A model generated the notes under the pieces. It saw only the letters and a program-made list of their open reading frames with translations, was not told the origin of the DNA and ran no database searches. Shown here one piece after another: positions 1-11,500 of a stretch of 64,000 bases of DNA; the stretch's first letter is position 1, and each line of letters opens with the position of its first letter. The stretch lies in contig JARCOQ010000185.1 of NCBI GenBank assembly GCA_029207755.1, positions 62,001-126,000 of the forward strand, read 5' to 3'. Position numbers and translations under genes: made by a program. Source of the DNA: Chamaea fasciata. Lineage: Eukaryota; Chordata; Aves; Passeriformes; Sylviidae.

Positions 1-116
1 TGCCCTGCCTGTCCCTTAGGTGTCCCTGGGGGTGCCTTGGCTGTCCCTAGGGTGCCCTGGCTGTGCCTTCGGTGTCTCTGGGGGTGCCCTGGGTGTCCCT
101 GGGGTGCCCTGGCTGA

Positions 117-369
117 CCCCAAGGTGTCCCTTGGGGTGCCCAGAGTGTCCCTGGGATGTCCCTGGCTGTCCCCTAGGGGTCTCTGGGGGTGCCCTGGCTG
201 TCCCGTCTGTGTCCTTGGGGGTGCCCTGCCTGTCCCCAAGGTGTCCCTGGTGGTGCCCTGCCTGTCCCTTAGGTGTCCCTGGGGGTGCCCTGGCTGTCCC
301 TAGGGTACCCTGGCTGTCCCCTCGGTGTCCCTGGGGGTGCCCTGGGTGTCCCTGGGGTGCCCTGGCTTT
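117..369. repeat. 253 bp extra module in the left copy
   Basis: Relative to the copy at 6363-8572, the left copy carries one additional 253 bp here. Its sequence matches 6217-6470, the stretch that precedes the homologous point in the other copy, so it is a local tandem duplication and not foreign sequence. Its length is about 24 monomers of 10.5 bp, or three 84 bp steps. Confidence 0.8.
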
Positions 370-908
370 CCCCTAGGTGTCCCTGGGGGTGCCCAGGCTG
401 TCCCCTAGGTGTCCCTGGGGGGGCCCTGGGTGTCCCTCGGGTGCCCTGGCTGTCCCTGAGGTGCCCGGGAGGTCCCCTACGTGTCCCTGGGGTGCCCTGG
501 CTGTCCCGTCAGTGTCCCTGAGGGTGCCCTGGGTGTCCCTGGCTTGCCCTGGCTGTCTCCTAGGTGTCCCTGGGGGTGCCCTGGCTGTCCTCTAGATGTC
601 CCTGGGGTGCCCTGGGTGTCCCTGGCGTGCCCTGGCTGTCTCCTAGGTGTCCCTGGGGATGCCCTGGCTGTCCCCTAGGTGTCCCTGGGGGTGCCCTGCG
701 TGTCCCTGGGGGCGCCCTGGCTGTCCCTGGAGTGCCCTGGCTGTCCCCTTGGTGTCCCTGGGGGGGCCCTGGCTGTCCCCTAGGTGTCCCTGGGGGTGCC
801 CTGCCTGTCCCCTAGGGGTCCCTGGGGGTGCCCTGGCTGTCCTCTAGGTGTCCCTGGGGGTGCCCTGGGTGTCCCTGGGGATGCCCTGGCTGTCTCCTAG
901 GTGTCCCT

Positions 909-936
909 GGGGGTGCCCTGGGTGTCCCTGGGGGGG
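909..936 (+). other. Canonical G-quadruplex motif on the plus strand
   Basis: G tracts at 909-913, 920-922 and 930-936 are separated by loops of 6 and 7 nt, and the last run of seven G can supply two tracts with a one-base loop. The plus strand meets the four-tract rule only where monomer 1 has a G7 or longer run after a 21 bp unit, so these sites are a subset of the array. Confidence 0.75.
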
Positions 937-2034
937 CCCTGGCTGTCCCCTAGATGTCCCTGGGGGTGCCCTGGCTGTGCCCTCGGTGTCCCTGAGGGTG
1001 CCCTGGCTGTCCCTAGGGTGCCCTGGCTGTGCCCTTGGTGTCCCTGGGTGTGCCCTGGCTGTCCCTCGGGTGCCCTGGCTGTCCCCTAGGTGTCCCTGGG
1101 GGTGCCTTGTGTGTCCCTGGGCTGCCCTGGCTGTCCCCAAGGTGTCCCTGTGGGTGCCCAGAGTGTCCCTGGGAGTGCCCTGGCTGTGCCCTCGGTGTCC
1201 CTGGGGGTGCCCGGGGTGTCCCTGGGCTGCCCTGGCTGACCCCAAGGTGTCCCTTGGGGTGCCCAGAGTGTCCCTGGGAGGTCCCTGGCTGTCCCCTAGG
1301 GGTCTCTGGGGGTGCCCTGGCTGTCCCGTCTGTGTCCCTGGGGGTGCCCTGCCTGTCCCCTAGGTGTCCCTGGGGGTGCCCTGCCTGTCCTTTAGGTGTC
1401 CCTGGGGGTGCTCTGGCTGTCCCTAGGGTGCCCTGGCTGTGCCCTCGGTGTCTCTGGGGGTTCCCTTGGTGTCCCTGGGGTGCCCTGGCTGTCCCCTAGG
1501 TGTCCTTGGGGGTGCCCAGGCTGTCCCCTAGGTGTCCCTGGGGGTCCCTGGGTGTCCCTGGGGTGCCCTGGCTGTCTCTGGGCTGCCCGGGAGGTCCCCT
1601 AGGTGTCCCTTGGGTGCCCTGGCTGTCCCGTCAGTGTCCCTGAGTGTGCCCTGGGTGTCCCTGGCGTGCCCTGGCTATCTCCTAGGTGTCCCTGGGGGTG
1701 CCCTGGCTGTCCTCTAGGTGTCCCTGTGGGTGCCCTCCCTGTCCCTCGGGATGCCCTGGCTGTCCACTAGGTGTCCCTGGGGTGGCCCTGGCTGTCCCCT
1801 AGGTGTCCCTGAGGGTGCCCTGGATGTCCCTGGGGTGCCCTGGCTGTCCCCTAGGTGTCCCTGGGGGTGCCCTGGCTGTCCCTGGGGTGCCCTGGCTGTC
1901 CCCTAGATGTCCCTGGAGGTGCCCTAGGTGTCCCTGGGGGTGCCCAGAGTGTCCCTGCGAGTGCCCTGGCTGTCCCCTAGGGGTCTCTGGGGGTGCCCTG
2001 CCTGTCCCCTAGGTGTCCCTGGCGGTGTCCTGGG

Positions 2035-2066
2035 TGTCCCTGGGGGTGCCCTGGCTGTCCCCTAGG
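2035..2066 (+). repeat. Reference 32 bp unit
   Basis: This is a clean copy of the commonest unit: monomer 1 at 2035-2046 (ends in five G), monomer 2 at 2047-2055 and monomer 3 at 2056-2066, which ends in CCTAGG. All three share the pattern TG(T/C)CCC(C)T(G/A)GG, so the 32-mer looks like a decayed trimer of an ancestral 10-11 bp sequence. Frequent variants replace the end of monomer 3 (CTCGG, CTTGG, CCAAGG, CGTCAG) or GGCTG by GCCTG in monomer 2/3. Confidence 0.95.
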
Positions 2067-2118
2067 TGTCCCTGGGGGTGCCCTGGGTGTCCCTGGGGTG
2101 CCCTGGCTGTCCCCTAGG
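2067..2118 (+). repeat. Reference 52 bp compound unit (21 + 31 bp)
   Basis: A 21 bp unit with only monomers 1 and 2 (2067-2087) is followed by a 31 bp three-monomer unit with four rather than five G (2088-2118). This 21+31 arrangement, 52-53 bp long, recurs throughout the window and is the commonest step by which duplicated blocks differ in length. Because 32 and 52 are not multiples of three, mixing the two shifts the reading frame past the TAG in monomer 3 and makes spurious open frames. Confidence 0.93.
2081..2114 (-). other. Canonical G-quadruplex motif on the minus strand (i-motif on plus)
   Basis: Plus-strand C tracts start at 2081, 2091, 2101 and 2111, so the minus strand reads four G tracts (4, 3, 3 and 3 G) separated by three loops of exactly 7 nt. 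This meets the common G3+N1-7 rule. The pattern is built into every 52 bp compound unit of this type, so the array should hold several hundred potential sites. Whether any fold in vivo is not shown by sequence. Confidence 0.8.
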
Positions 2119-2411
2119 TGGCGCTGGGGGTGCCCTCGCTGTCCCTGGGGTGCTCTGGCTTTCCCCGTCAGTGTCCCTGGGGGTCCCCTTGGTGTCCCTG
2201 GGGGTGCCCAGGGTGTCCCTGGAGGTGCCCTTGCTGTCCCCTAGGTGTCCCTGGGGGTGCCCTGGCTGTCCCTGGGGTGCTCTGGATGTCCCCTAGGTGT
2301 CCCTGCGGGGGGCCCTGGCTGTCCCCTAGGTGTCCCTGAGAGTGCCCTGGCTGTCCCTGGGGTGCCCTGGCTGTCCCCTAGGTCTCCCTGGGGGGGCCCT
2401 GGCTGTCCCCT

Positions 2412-2530
2412 AGGTTTCCTTGGGGGTGCCCTGCCTGGCCCCTAGGTGTTCCTGGGGATGCCCTGGCTGTCCCCTAGGTGTCCCTGGGGGTGTCCTGGGT
2501 GTCCCTGGGGGTGCCCTGGCTGTCCCCTAG
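2412..2530. repeat. Units present only in the left copy
   Basis: About 118 bp of ordinary array units, including a GGTTTCCTTGGGGG variant, interrupt the match to the 8.57 kb region, which resumes at 2531 with a GTGACCTGGG variant. The same TTTCCTTGG variant occurs near 10540, 12470 and 17280, so this stretch was shuffled within the array. Confidence 0.7.
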
Positions 2531-3887
2531 GTGTCCCTGGGGGTGACCTGGGTGTCCCTGGAGTGCCCTGGCTGTCCCCTAGGTGTCCCTGGGGGGGCCC
2601 TGGCTGTCCCCAAGGTGTCCCTTGAAGTGCCCTGCCTGTCCCCTAGGTGTCCCTGGGGGTGCCCTGGCTGTCCTCTAGGTGTTCCTGGGGGTGCCCTGGG
2701 TGTCCCTCGGATGCCCTTGCAGTCTCCTAGGTGTCCCTGGGGGTGCCCTGGGTGTCCCTGGGGGGGGCCCTGGCTGTCCCCTATGTGTCCCTAGGGGTGC
2801 CCTGGCTGTGCCCTCGGTGTCCCTGAGGGTGCCCTGGCTGTCCCTAGGGTGCCCTGGCTGTGCCCTTGGTGTCCCTGGGGGTGCCCTGGCTGTCCCTCGG
2901 GTGCCCTGGCTGTCCCTTAGGTGTCCCTGGGGGTGCCCTGGGTGTCCCTGGGCTGCCCTGGCTGTCCCCAAGGTGTCCCTGTGGGTGCCCAGAGTGTCCC
3001 TGGGACTGCCCTGGCTGTGCCCTCGGTGTCCCTGGGGGTGCCCTGGGTGTCCCTGGGGTGCCCTGGCTGACCCCAAGGTGTCCCTTGGGGTGCCCAGAGT
3101 GTCCCTGGGATGTCCCTGGCTGTCCCCTAGAGGTCTCTGGGGGTGCCCTGGCTGTCCCGTCTGTGTCCCTGGGGGTGCCCTGCCTGTCCCCTAGGTGTCC
3201 CTGGGGGTGCCCTGCCTGTCCCTTAGGTGTCCCTGGGCGTGCCCTCGCTGTCCCTAGGGTGCCCTGGCGGTGCCCTCGGTGTCTCTGGGGTTGCCCTGGG
3301 TGTCCCTGGGGTGCCCTGGCTGACCCCAAGGCGTCCCTTGGGGTGCCCAGAGTGTCCCTGGGATGTCCCTGGCTGTCCTCTAGGGGTCTCTGGGGGTGAC
3401 CTGGGTGTCCCTGGGGGGGCCCTGGCTGTACCCTAGGTGTCCCTGAGGGTGCCCTGGCTGTCCCTGGGGTGCCCTTGCTGTCCCCTAGGTGTCCCTGGGG
3501 GTGCCCTGGCTGTCCCTGGGGTACCCTGGCTGTCCCCTAGATGTCCCTGGAGGTCCCCTAGGTGTCCCTGGGGGTGCCCAGAGTGTCCCTGCGAGTGCCC
3601 TGGCTGTCCCCTAGGGGTCTCTGGGGGTGCCCTGCCTGTCCCCTAGGTGTCCCTCGGGGTGTCCTGGGTGTCCCTGGGGTGCCCTGGCTGTCCCCTAGGT
3701 GTCCCTGGGGGTGCCCTGGGTGTCCCTGGGGTGCCCGGGCTGTCCCCTAGGTGGCCCTGGGGGTGCCCTCGCTGTCCCTGGGGTGCCCTGGCTTTCCCCT
3801 AGGTGTCCCTGGGGGTCCCCCTTGGTGTCCCTGGAGGTGCCCAGGGTGTCCCTGGAGGTGCCCTTGGTGTCCCCTAGGTGTCCCTAG
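2531..3887. repeat. 1.3 kb module, copy 1 of 3
   Basis: This module recurs at 15387-16787 in full and at 10595-11862 without its first ~140 bp. Offsets are 7922 bp at 2860 and 7954 bp at 3699 relative to the 10.6 kb copy. Near 3400 this copy is shorter by about 31 bp net. It contains two TGACCCCAAGG marker units (about 3068 and 3323) and one TGCGAG marker unit (about 3588). The G-run at 2760-2767 is 8 long. Confidence 0.85.
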
Positions 3888-4327
3888 GGGTGCCCTGGCT
3901 GTCCCTGGGGTGCTCTGTATGTACCCTTGGTGTCCCTGGGGTGCCCTGGCTGTCCCCTTGGTGTCCCTGAGGGTGCCCTGGCTGTCCCTTAGGTGTCCCT
4001 GGGGGTGCCCTGCCTGTCCCCTAGGTGTCCCTGGGGTTGCCCTGCCTGTCCCTTAGGTGTCCCTGGGGGTGCCCTGGCTGTCCCTAGGGTACCCTGGCTG
4101 TCCCCTCGGTGTCCCTGGGGGTGCCCTGGGTGTCCCTGGGGTGCCCTGGCTGTCCCCTAGGTGTCCCTGGGGGTGCCCAGGCTGTCCCCTAGGTGTCCCT
4201 GGGGGTGCCCTGGGTGTCCCTGGGGTGCCCTGGCTGTCCCCTAGGTGTCCCTGGGGGTGCCCTGTGGGTCCCTGGGGTGCACTGGGGGTGCCCTGGTGTC
4301 CCTGGGGGTGCCCAGGCTGTCCCCTAG
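3888..4327. repeat. Array units linking two modules
   Basis: These are ordinary 31-32 and 52-53 bp units. The part from 4057 is closely related to 9417 and 14247, with the TAGGGTACCC variant. The part around 4240-4300 carries a CCCTGTGGGTCCC variant that recurs near 26620, 30250, 43300, 47930, 55090 and 63180. I see nothing else in this stretch. Confidence 0.75.
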
Positions 4328-5170
4328 GTGTCCCTGGGGGTCCCTGGGTGTCCCTGGGGTGCCCTGGCTGTCTCTGGGGTGCCCGGGAGGTCCCCTAGGT
4401 GTCCCTTAGGTGCCCTGGCTGTCCCGTCAGTGTCCCTGAGTGCGCCCTGGGTGTCCCTGGCGTGCCCTGGCTGTCTCCTAGGTGTCCCTGGGGGTGCCCT
4501 GGCTGTCCTCTAGGTGTCCCTGTGGGTGCCCTCCCTGTCCCTCGGGATGCCCTGGCTGTCCCCTAGGTGTCCCTGGTGGTGACCTGGGTGTCCCTGGGGT
4601 GCCCTGGCTGTCCCCTAGGTGTCCCTGGGGTGGCCCTGGCTGTCCCCTAGGTGTCCCTGAGGGTGCCCTGGATGTCCCTGGGGTGCCCTGGCTGTCCCCG
4701 AGGTGTCCCTGGGGGTGCCCTGGCTGTCCCTGGGGTGCCCTGGCTGTCCCCTAGATGTCCCTGGAGGTCCCCTAGATGTCCCTGGGGGAGCCCAGAGTGT
4801 CCCTGCGAGTGCCCTGGCTGTCCCCTAGGGGTCTCTGGGGGTGCCCTGCCTGTCCCCTAGGTGTCCCTGGGGGTGTCCTGGGTGTCCCTGGGGGTGCCCT
4901 GGCTGTCCCCTAGGTTTCCCTGGGGGTGCCCTGGGTGTCCCTGGGGTGCCCTGGCTGTCCCTAGGTGGCCCTGGGGGTGACCTCGCTGTCCCTGGGGTGC
5001 TCTGGCTTTCCCCTAGGTGTCCCTGGGGGTCCCCTTGGTGTCCCTGGGGGTGCCCAGGGTGTCCCTGGAGGTGCCCATGCTGTCCCCTAGGTGTCCCTGG
5101 GGGTGCCCTGGCTGTCCCTGGGGTGCTCTGGATGTCGCCTTGGTGTCCCTGGGGTGCCCTGGCTGTCCCC
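4328..5170. repeat. 0.84 kb module, also at 1.5, 7.6 and 12.6 kb
   Basis: The unit order matches 1532-2300, 7641-8460 and 12629-13445. It starts with GGGGTCCCTGGG units, then GCCCGGGAGG, the CTCCCTGTCCCTCGGGATG unit and the TGCGAGTGCCC marker (about 4806). Sharing of one ordered run of private variants at four places shows block copying rather than independent origin. Confidence 0.82.
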
Positions 5171-6050
5171 TTGGTGTCCCTGAGGGTGTACTGGCTGTCC
5201 CTAGGGTGCTCTGGCTGTGCCCTAGGTGTCCCTGGGGGTGCCCTGGGTGTCCCCGGGGATGCCCTGGCTGTAACCTAGGTGTCCCTGGGGGTGCCCTGGG
5301 TGTCCCCGGGGGTGCCCTGGCTGTGCCCTCGTTGTCCCTGGCGGTGCCCTGGCTGTCCCTTGGGTGCCCTGGCTGTGCCCTTGGTGTCCCTGGGGGTGCC
5401 CTGGCTGTCCCTAAAGTGTCCTGGCTGTCCCCTAGGTGTCCCTGGGGATGTCCTGGCAGTCCCTGGAGTGCCCTGGCTGTCCCCTAGGTGTCCCTGGGGG
5501 TGCCCTGGCTGTCTCCTAGGTGTCCCTGGGAGTGCCCTGGCTGTCCCCTAGGTGTCCCTGGGGGTGCCCTCGCTGTCCCTGGGGTGCTCTGGCTTTCCCC
5601 TAGGTGTCCCTGGGGGTCCCCTTGGTGTCCCTGGGGGTGCCCTGGCTGTCCCTGGAGGTGCCCTTGCTGTCCCCTAGGTGTCCCTGGGGGTGCCCTGGCT
5701 GTCCCTGGGGTGCTCTGGATGTCCCCTTGGTGTCCCTGGGGGTGCCCTGGCTGTCCCTGGGGTGCTCTGGATGTCCCCTTGGTGTCCCTGGGGGTGCCCT
5801 GGGTGTCCCCGGGGATGCCCTGGCTGTAACCTAGGTGTCCCTGGGGGTGCCCTGGGTGTCCCCGGGGGTGCCCTGGCTGTGCCCTCGGTGTCCCTGGCGG
5901 TGCCCTGGCTGTCCCTAGGGTGCCCTGGCTGTGCCCTTGGTGTCCCTGGGGGTGCCCTGGCTGTCCCTAGGGTGTCCTGGCTGTCCCCTAGGTGTCCCTG
6001 GGGATGTCCTGGCAGTCTCTGGAGTGCCCTGGCTGTCCCCTAGGTGTCCC
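5000..6050. repeat. Local tandem duplication of about 0.56-0.59 kb
   Basis: About 5017-5480 is repeated at about 5604-6030. The offset is 587 bp at the start and 556 bp at the rare GTAACCTAGG variant (5270 and 5826), so one 31 bp unit was lost in the second copy. Both copies carry the unusual CCCCGGGG and CCTGGCGG variants. Confidence 0.82.
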
Positions 6051-6362
6051 TGGGGGTGCCCTGGCTGTCCCCTAGGTGTCCCTGGTGGTGCCCTGGGTGT
6101 CCCTGGGCTGCCCTGGCTGTCCCCAAGGTGTCCCTGTGGGTGCCCAGAGTGTCCCTGGGAGTGCCCTGGCTGTGCCCTCGGTGTCCCTGGGGGTGCCCTG
6201 GGTGTCCCTGGGGTGCCCTGGCTGACCCCAAGGTGTCCCTTGGGGTGCCCAGAGTGTCCCTGGGATGTCCCTGGCTGTCCCCTAGGGGTCTCTGGGGGTG
6301 CCCTGGCTGTCCCGTCTGTGTCCCTGGGGGTGCCCTGCCTGTCCCCTAGGTGTCCCAGGGGG

Positions 6363-8572
6363 TGCCCTGCCTGTCCCTTAGGTGTCCCTGGGGGTGCCTT
6401 GGCTGTCCCTAGGGTGCCCTGGCTGTGCCTTCGGTGTCTCTGGGGGTGCCCTGGGTGTCCCTGGGGTGCCCTGGCTTTCCCCTAGGTGTCCCTGGGGGTG
6501 CCCAGGCTGTCCCCTAGGTGTCCCTGGGGGGGCCCTGGGTGTCCCTCGGGTGCCCTGGCTGTCCCTGAGGTGCCCGGGAGGTCCCCTACGTGTCCCTGGG
6601 GTGCCCTGGCTGTCCCGTCAGTGTCCCTGAGGGTGCCCTGGGTGTCCCTGGCGTGCCCTGGCTGTCTCCTAGGTGTCCCTGGGGGTGCCCTGGCTGTCCT
6701 CTAGGTGTCCCTGGGGTGCCCTGGGTGTCCCTGGCGTGCCCTGGCTGTCTCCTAGGTGTCCCTGGGGATGCCCTGACTGTCCCCTAGGTGTCCCTGGGGG
6801 TGCCCAGGGTGTCCCTGGGGGCGCCCTGGCTGTCCCTGGAGTGCCCTGGCTGTCCCCTTGGTGTCCCTGGGGGGGCCCTGGCTGTCCCCTAGGTGTCCCT
6901 GGGGGTGCCCTGCCTGTCCCCTAGGGGTCCCTGGGGGTGCCCTGGCTGTCCTCTAGGTGTCCCTGGGGGTGCCCTGGGTGTCCCTGGGGATGCCATGGCT
7001 GTCTCCTAGGTGTCCCTGGGGGTGCCCTGAGTGTCCCTGGGGGGGCCCTGGCTGTCCCCTAGATGTCCCTGGGGGTGCCCTGGCTGTGCCCTCGGTGTCC
7101 CTGAGGGTGCCCTGGCTGTCCCTAGGGTGCCCTGGCTGTGCCCTTGGTGTCCCTGGGGGTGCCCTGGCTGTCCCTCGGGTGCCCTGGCTGTCCCCTAGGT
7201 GTCCCTGGGGGTGCCCTGGGTGTCCCTGGGCTGCCCTGGCTGTCCCCAAGGTGTCCCTGTGGGTGCCCAGAGTGTCCCTGGGAGTGCCCTGGCTGTGCCC
7301 TCGGTGTCCCTGGGGGTGCCCTGGGTGTCCCTGGGCTGCCCTGGCTGACCCCAAGGTGTCCCTTGGGGTGCCCAGAGTGTCCCTGGGAGGTCCCTGGCTG
7401 TCCCCTAGGGGTCTCTGGGGGTGCCCTGGCTGTCCCGTCTGTGTCCCTGGGGGTGCCCTGCCTTTCCCCTAGGTGTCCCTGGGGGTGCCCTGCCTGTCCT
7501 TTAGGTGTCCCTGGGGGTGCTCTGGCTGTCCCTAGGGTGCCCTGGCTGTGCCCTCGGTGTCTCTGGGGGTTCCCTGGGTGTCCCTGGGGTGCCCTGGCTG
7601 TCCCCTAGGTGTCCTTGGGGGTGCCCAGGCTGTCCCCTAGGTGTCCCTGGGGGTCCCTGGGTGTCCCTGGGGTGCCCTGGCTGTCTCTGGGCTGCCCGGG
7701 AGGTCCCCTAGGTGCCCCTTGGGTGCCCTGGCTGTCCCGTCTGTGTCCCTGAGTGTGCCCTGGGTGTCCCTGGCGTGCCCTGGCTGTCTCCTAGGTGTCC
7801 CTGGGGGTGCCCTGGCTGTCCTCTAGGTGTCCCTGTGGGTGCCCTCCCTGTCCCTCGGGATGCCCTGGCTGTCCCCTAGGTGTCCCTGGGGGTGACCTGG
7901 GTGTCCCTGGGGTGCCCTGGCTGTCCACTAGGTGTCCCTGGGGTGGCCCTGGCTGTCCCCTAGGTGTCCCTGAGGGTGCCCTGGATGTCCCTGGGGTGCC
8001 CTGGCTGTCCCCTAGGTGTCCCTGGGGGTGCCCTGGCTGTCCCTGGGGTGCCCTGGCTGTCCCCTAGATGTCCCTGGAGGTGCCCTAGGTGTCCCTGGGG
8101 GTGCCCAGAGTGTCCCTGCGAGTGCCCTGGCTGTCCCCTAGGGGTCTCTGGGGGTGCCCTGCCTGTCCCCTAGGTGTCCCTGGCGGTGTCCTGGGTGTCC
8201 CTGGGGGTGCCCTGGCTGTCCCCTAGGTGTCCCTGGGGGTGCCCTGGGTGTCCCTGGGGTGCCCTGGCTGTCCCCTAGGTGGCCCTGGGGGTGCCCTCGC
8301 TGTCCCTGGGGTGCTCTGGCTTTCCCCGTCAGTGTCCCTGGGGGTCCCCTTGGTGTCCCTGGGGGTGCCCAGGGTGTCCCTGGAGGTGCCCTTGCTGTCC
8401 CCTAGGTGTCCCTGGGGGTGCCCTGGCTGTCCCTGGGGTGCTCTGGATGTCCCCTAGGTGTCCCTGGGGGGGGCCCTGGCTGTCCCCTAGGTGTCCCTGA
8501 GAGTGCCCTGGCTGTCCCTGGGGTGCCCTGGCTGTCCCCTAGGTCTCCCTGGGGGGGCCCTGGCTGTCCCCT
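6363..8572. repeat. Higher-order block, right copy of the 6.1 kb offset duplication
   Basis: This is the partner of 1-2411. It lacks the 253 bp module near its start and has one extra 52 bp unit near 7880. Its last kilobase is also the start of the tandem 5 kb unit that begins at 7625, so two generations of duplication overlap here. Confidence 0.88.
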
Positions 8573-11500
8573 AGGTGTCCCTGGGGGTGACCTGGGTGTC
8601 CCTGGAGTGCCCTGGCTGTCCCCTAAATGTCCCTGGGGGGGCCCTGGCTGTCCCCAAGGTGTCCATTGAAGTGCCCTGCCTGTCCCCTAGGTGTCCCTGG
8701 GGGTGCCCTGGCTGTCCCTGGGGTACCCTGGCTGTCCCCTAGATGTCCCTGGAGGTCCCCTAGGTGTCCCTGGGGGTGCCCAGAGTGTCCCTGCGAGTGC
8801 CCTGGCTGTCCCCTAGGGGTCTCTGGGGGTGCCCTGCCTGTCCCCTAGGTGTCCCTCGGGGTGTCCTGGCTGTCCCTGGGGGTGCCCTGGCTGTCCCCTA
8901 GGTGTCCCTGGGGGTGCCCTGGCTGTCCCCAAGGTGTCCCTTGAAGTGCCCTGCCTGTCCCCTAGGTGTCCCTGGGGGTGCCCTGGCTGTCCCTGGGGTA
9001 CCCTGGCTGTCCCCTAGATGTCCCTGGAGGTCCCCTAGGTGTCCCTGGGGGTGCCCAGAGTGTCCCTGCGAGTGCCCTGGCTGTCCCCTAGGTGTCCCTG
9101 GGGGTGCCCTGGGTGTCCCTGGGGTGCCCTGGCTGTCCCCTAGGTGGCCCTGGGGGTGCCCTCGCTGTCCCTGGGGTGCCCTGGCTTTCCCCTAGGTGTC
9201 CCTGGGGGTCCCCTTGGTGTCCCTGGAGGTGCCCAGGGTGTCCCTGGAGGTGCCCTTGGTGTCCCCTAGGTGTCCCTAGGGGTGCCCTGGCTGTCCCTGG
9301 GGTGCTCTGTATGTCCCCTTGGTGTCCCTGGGGTGCCCTGGCTGTCCCCTTGGTGTCCCTGAGGGTGCCCTGGCTGTCCCTTAGGTGTCCCTGGGGGTGC
9401 CCTGCCTGTCCCTTAGGTGTCCCTGGGGGTGCCCTGGCTGTCCCTAGGGTACCCTGGCTGTCCCCTCGGTGTCCCTGGGGGTGCCCTGGGTGTCCCTGGG
9501 GTGCCCTGGCTGTCCCCTAGGTGTCCCTGGGGGTGCCCAGGCTGTCCCCTAGGTGTCCCTGGGGTGCCCTGGCTGTCCCTGAGGTGCCCGGGAGGTCCCC
9601 TACGTGTCCCTGGGGTGCCCTGGCTGTCCCGTCAGTGTCCCTGGGGGTGCCCTGGCTGTCCCTCGGGTGCCCTGGCTGTCCCCTAGGTGTCCCTGGGGGT
9701 GCCCTGGGTGTCCCTGGGCTGCCCTGGCTGTCCCCAAGGTGTCCCTGTGGGTGCCCAGAGTGTCCCTGGGAGTGCCCTGGCTGTGCCCTCGGTGTCCCTG
9801 GCGGTGCCCTGGGTGTCCCTGGGGTGCCCTGGCTGACCCCAAGGTGTCCCTTGGGGTGCCCAGAGTTTCCCTGGGATGTCCCTGGCTGTCCCCTAGGGGT
9901 CTCTGGGGGTGCCCTGGCTGTCCCGTCTGTGTCCCTGGGGGTGCCCTGCCTGTCCCCTAGGTGTCCCTGGGGGTGCCCTGCCTGTCCCTTAGGTGTCCCT
10001 GGGCGTGCCCTGGCTGTCCCTAGGGTACCCTGGCTGTCCCCTCGGTGTCCCTGGGGGTGCCCTGGGTGTCCCTGGGGTGCCCTGGCTGTCCCCTAGGTGT
10101 CCCTGGGGGTGCCCAGGCTGTCCCCTAGGTGTCCCTGGGGGGGCCCTGGGTGTCCCTGGGGTGCCCTGGTTGTCCCTGAGGTGCCTGGGAGGTCCCCTAC
10201 GTGTCCCTGGGGTGCCCTGGCTGTCCCGTCAGTGTCCCTGAGGGTACCCTGGGTGTCCCTGGCGTGCCCTGGCTGTCTCCTAGGTGTCCCTGGGGGTGCC
10301 CTGGCTGTCCTCTAGGTGTCCCTGTGGGTGCCCTCCCTGTCCCTCCGGATGCCCTGGCTGTCCCCTAGGTGTCCCTGTGGGTGACCTGGGTGTCCCTGGG
10401 GTGCCCTGGCTGTCCCCTAGGTGTCCCTGGGGGGGGCCCTGGCTGTCCCCTAGGTGTCCCTGAGAGTGCCCTGGCTGTCCCTGGGGTGCCCTGGCTGTCC
10501 CCTAGGTGTCCCTGGGGGGGCCCTGGTTGTCCCCTAGGTTTCCTTGGGGGTGCCCTGCCTGTTCCCTAGGTGTTCCTGGGGATGCCCTGGCTGTCCTCTA
10601 GGTGTTCCTGGGGGTGCCCTGGGTGTCCCTCGGATGCCCTTGCTGTCTCCTAGGTGTCCCTGGGGGTGCCCTGGGTGTCCCTGGGGGGGCCCTGGCTGTC
10701 CCCTATGTGTCCCTGGGGGTGCCCTGGCTGTGCCCTCGGTGTCCCTGGGGGTGCCCTGGCTGTCCCTAGGGTGCCCTGGCTGTGCCCTTGGTGTCCCTGG
10801 GGGTGCCCTGGCTGTCCCTCGGGTGCCCTGGCTGTCCCCTAGGTGTCCCTGGGGGTGCCCTGGGTGTCCCTGGGCTGCCCTGGCTGTCCCCAAGGTGTCC
10901 CTGTGGGTGCCCAGAGTGTCCCTGGGAGTGCCCTTGCTGTGCCCTCGGTGTCCCTGGGGGTGACCTGGGTGTCCCTGGGGTGCCCTGGCTGACCCCAAGG
11001 TGTCCCTTGGGGTGCCCAGAGTGTCCCTGGGATGTCCCTGGCTGTCCCCTAGGGGTCTCTGGGGGTGCCCTGGCTGTCCCGTCTGTGTCCCTGGGGGTGC
11101 CCTGCCTGTCCCCTAGGTGTCCCTGGGGGTGCCCTGCCTGTCCCTTAGGTGTCCCTGGGCGTGCCCTGGCTGTCCCTAGGGTGCCCTGGCGGTGCCCTCG
11201 GTGTCTCTGGGGGTGCCCTGGGTGTCCCTGGGGTGCCCTGGCTGACCCCAAGGTGTCCCTTGGGGTGCCCAGAGTGTCCCTGGGATGTCCCTGGGTGTCC
11301 TCTAGGGGTCTCTGGGGGTGACCTGGGTATCCCTGGGGTGCCCTGGCTGTCCCCTAGGTGTCCCTGGGGGGGCCCTGGCTGTACCCTAGGTGTCCCTGAG
11401 GGTGCCCTGGCTGTCCCTGGGGTGCCCTGGCTGTCCCCTAGGTGTCCCTGGGGGTGCCCTGGCTGTCCCTGGGGTACCCTGGCTGTCCCCTAGATGTCCC

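Larger units (their letters stand above)
1..2411. repeat. Higher-order block, left copy of a 6.1 kb offset duplication
   Basis: This block matches 6363-8572 almost base for base. The offset is 6362 bp at the window edge, 6109 bp from about 370 and 6161 bp from about 1800, so the copies differ by one 253 bp and one 52 bp step plus scattered substitutions. Left-family markers are present, such as TGACCCCAAGG at about 113 and 1230. The block is cut by the window start, so its left limit is not known. Confidence 0.88.
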
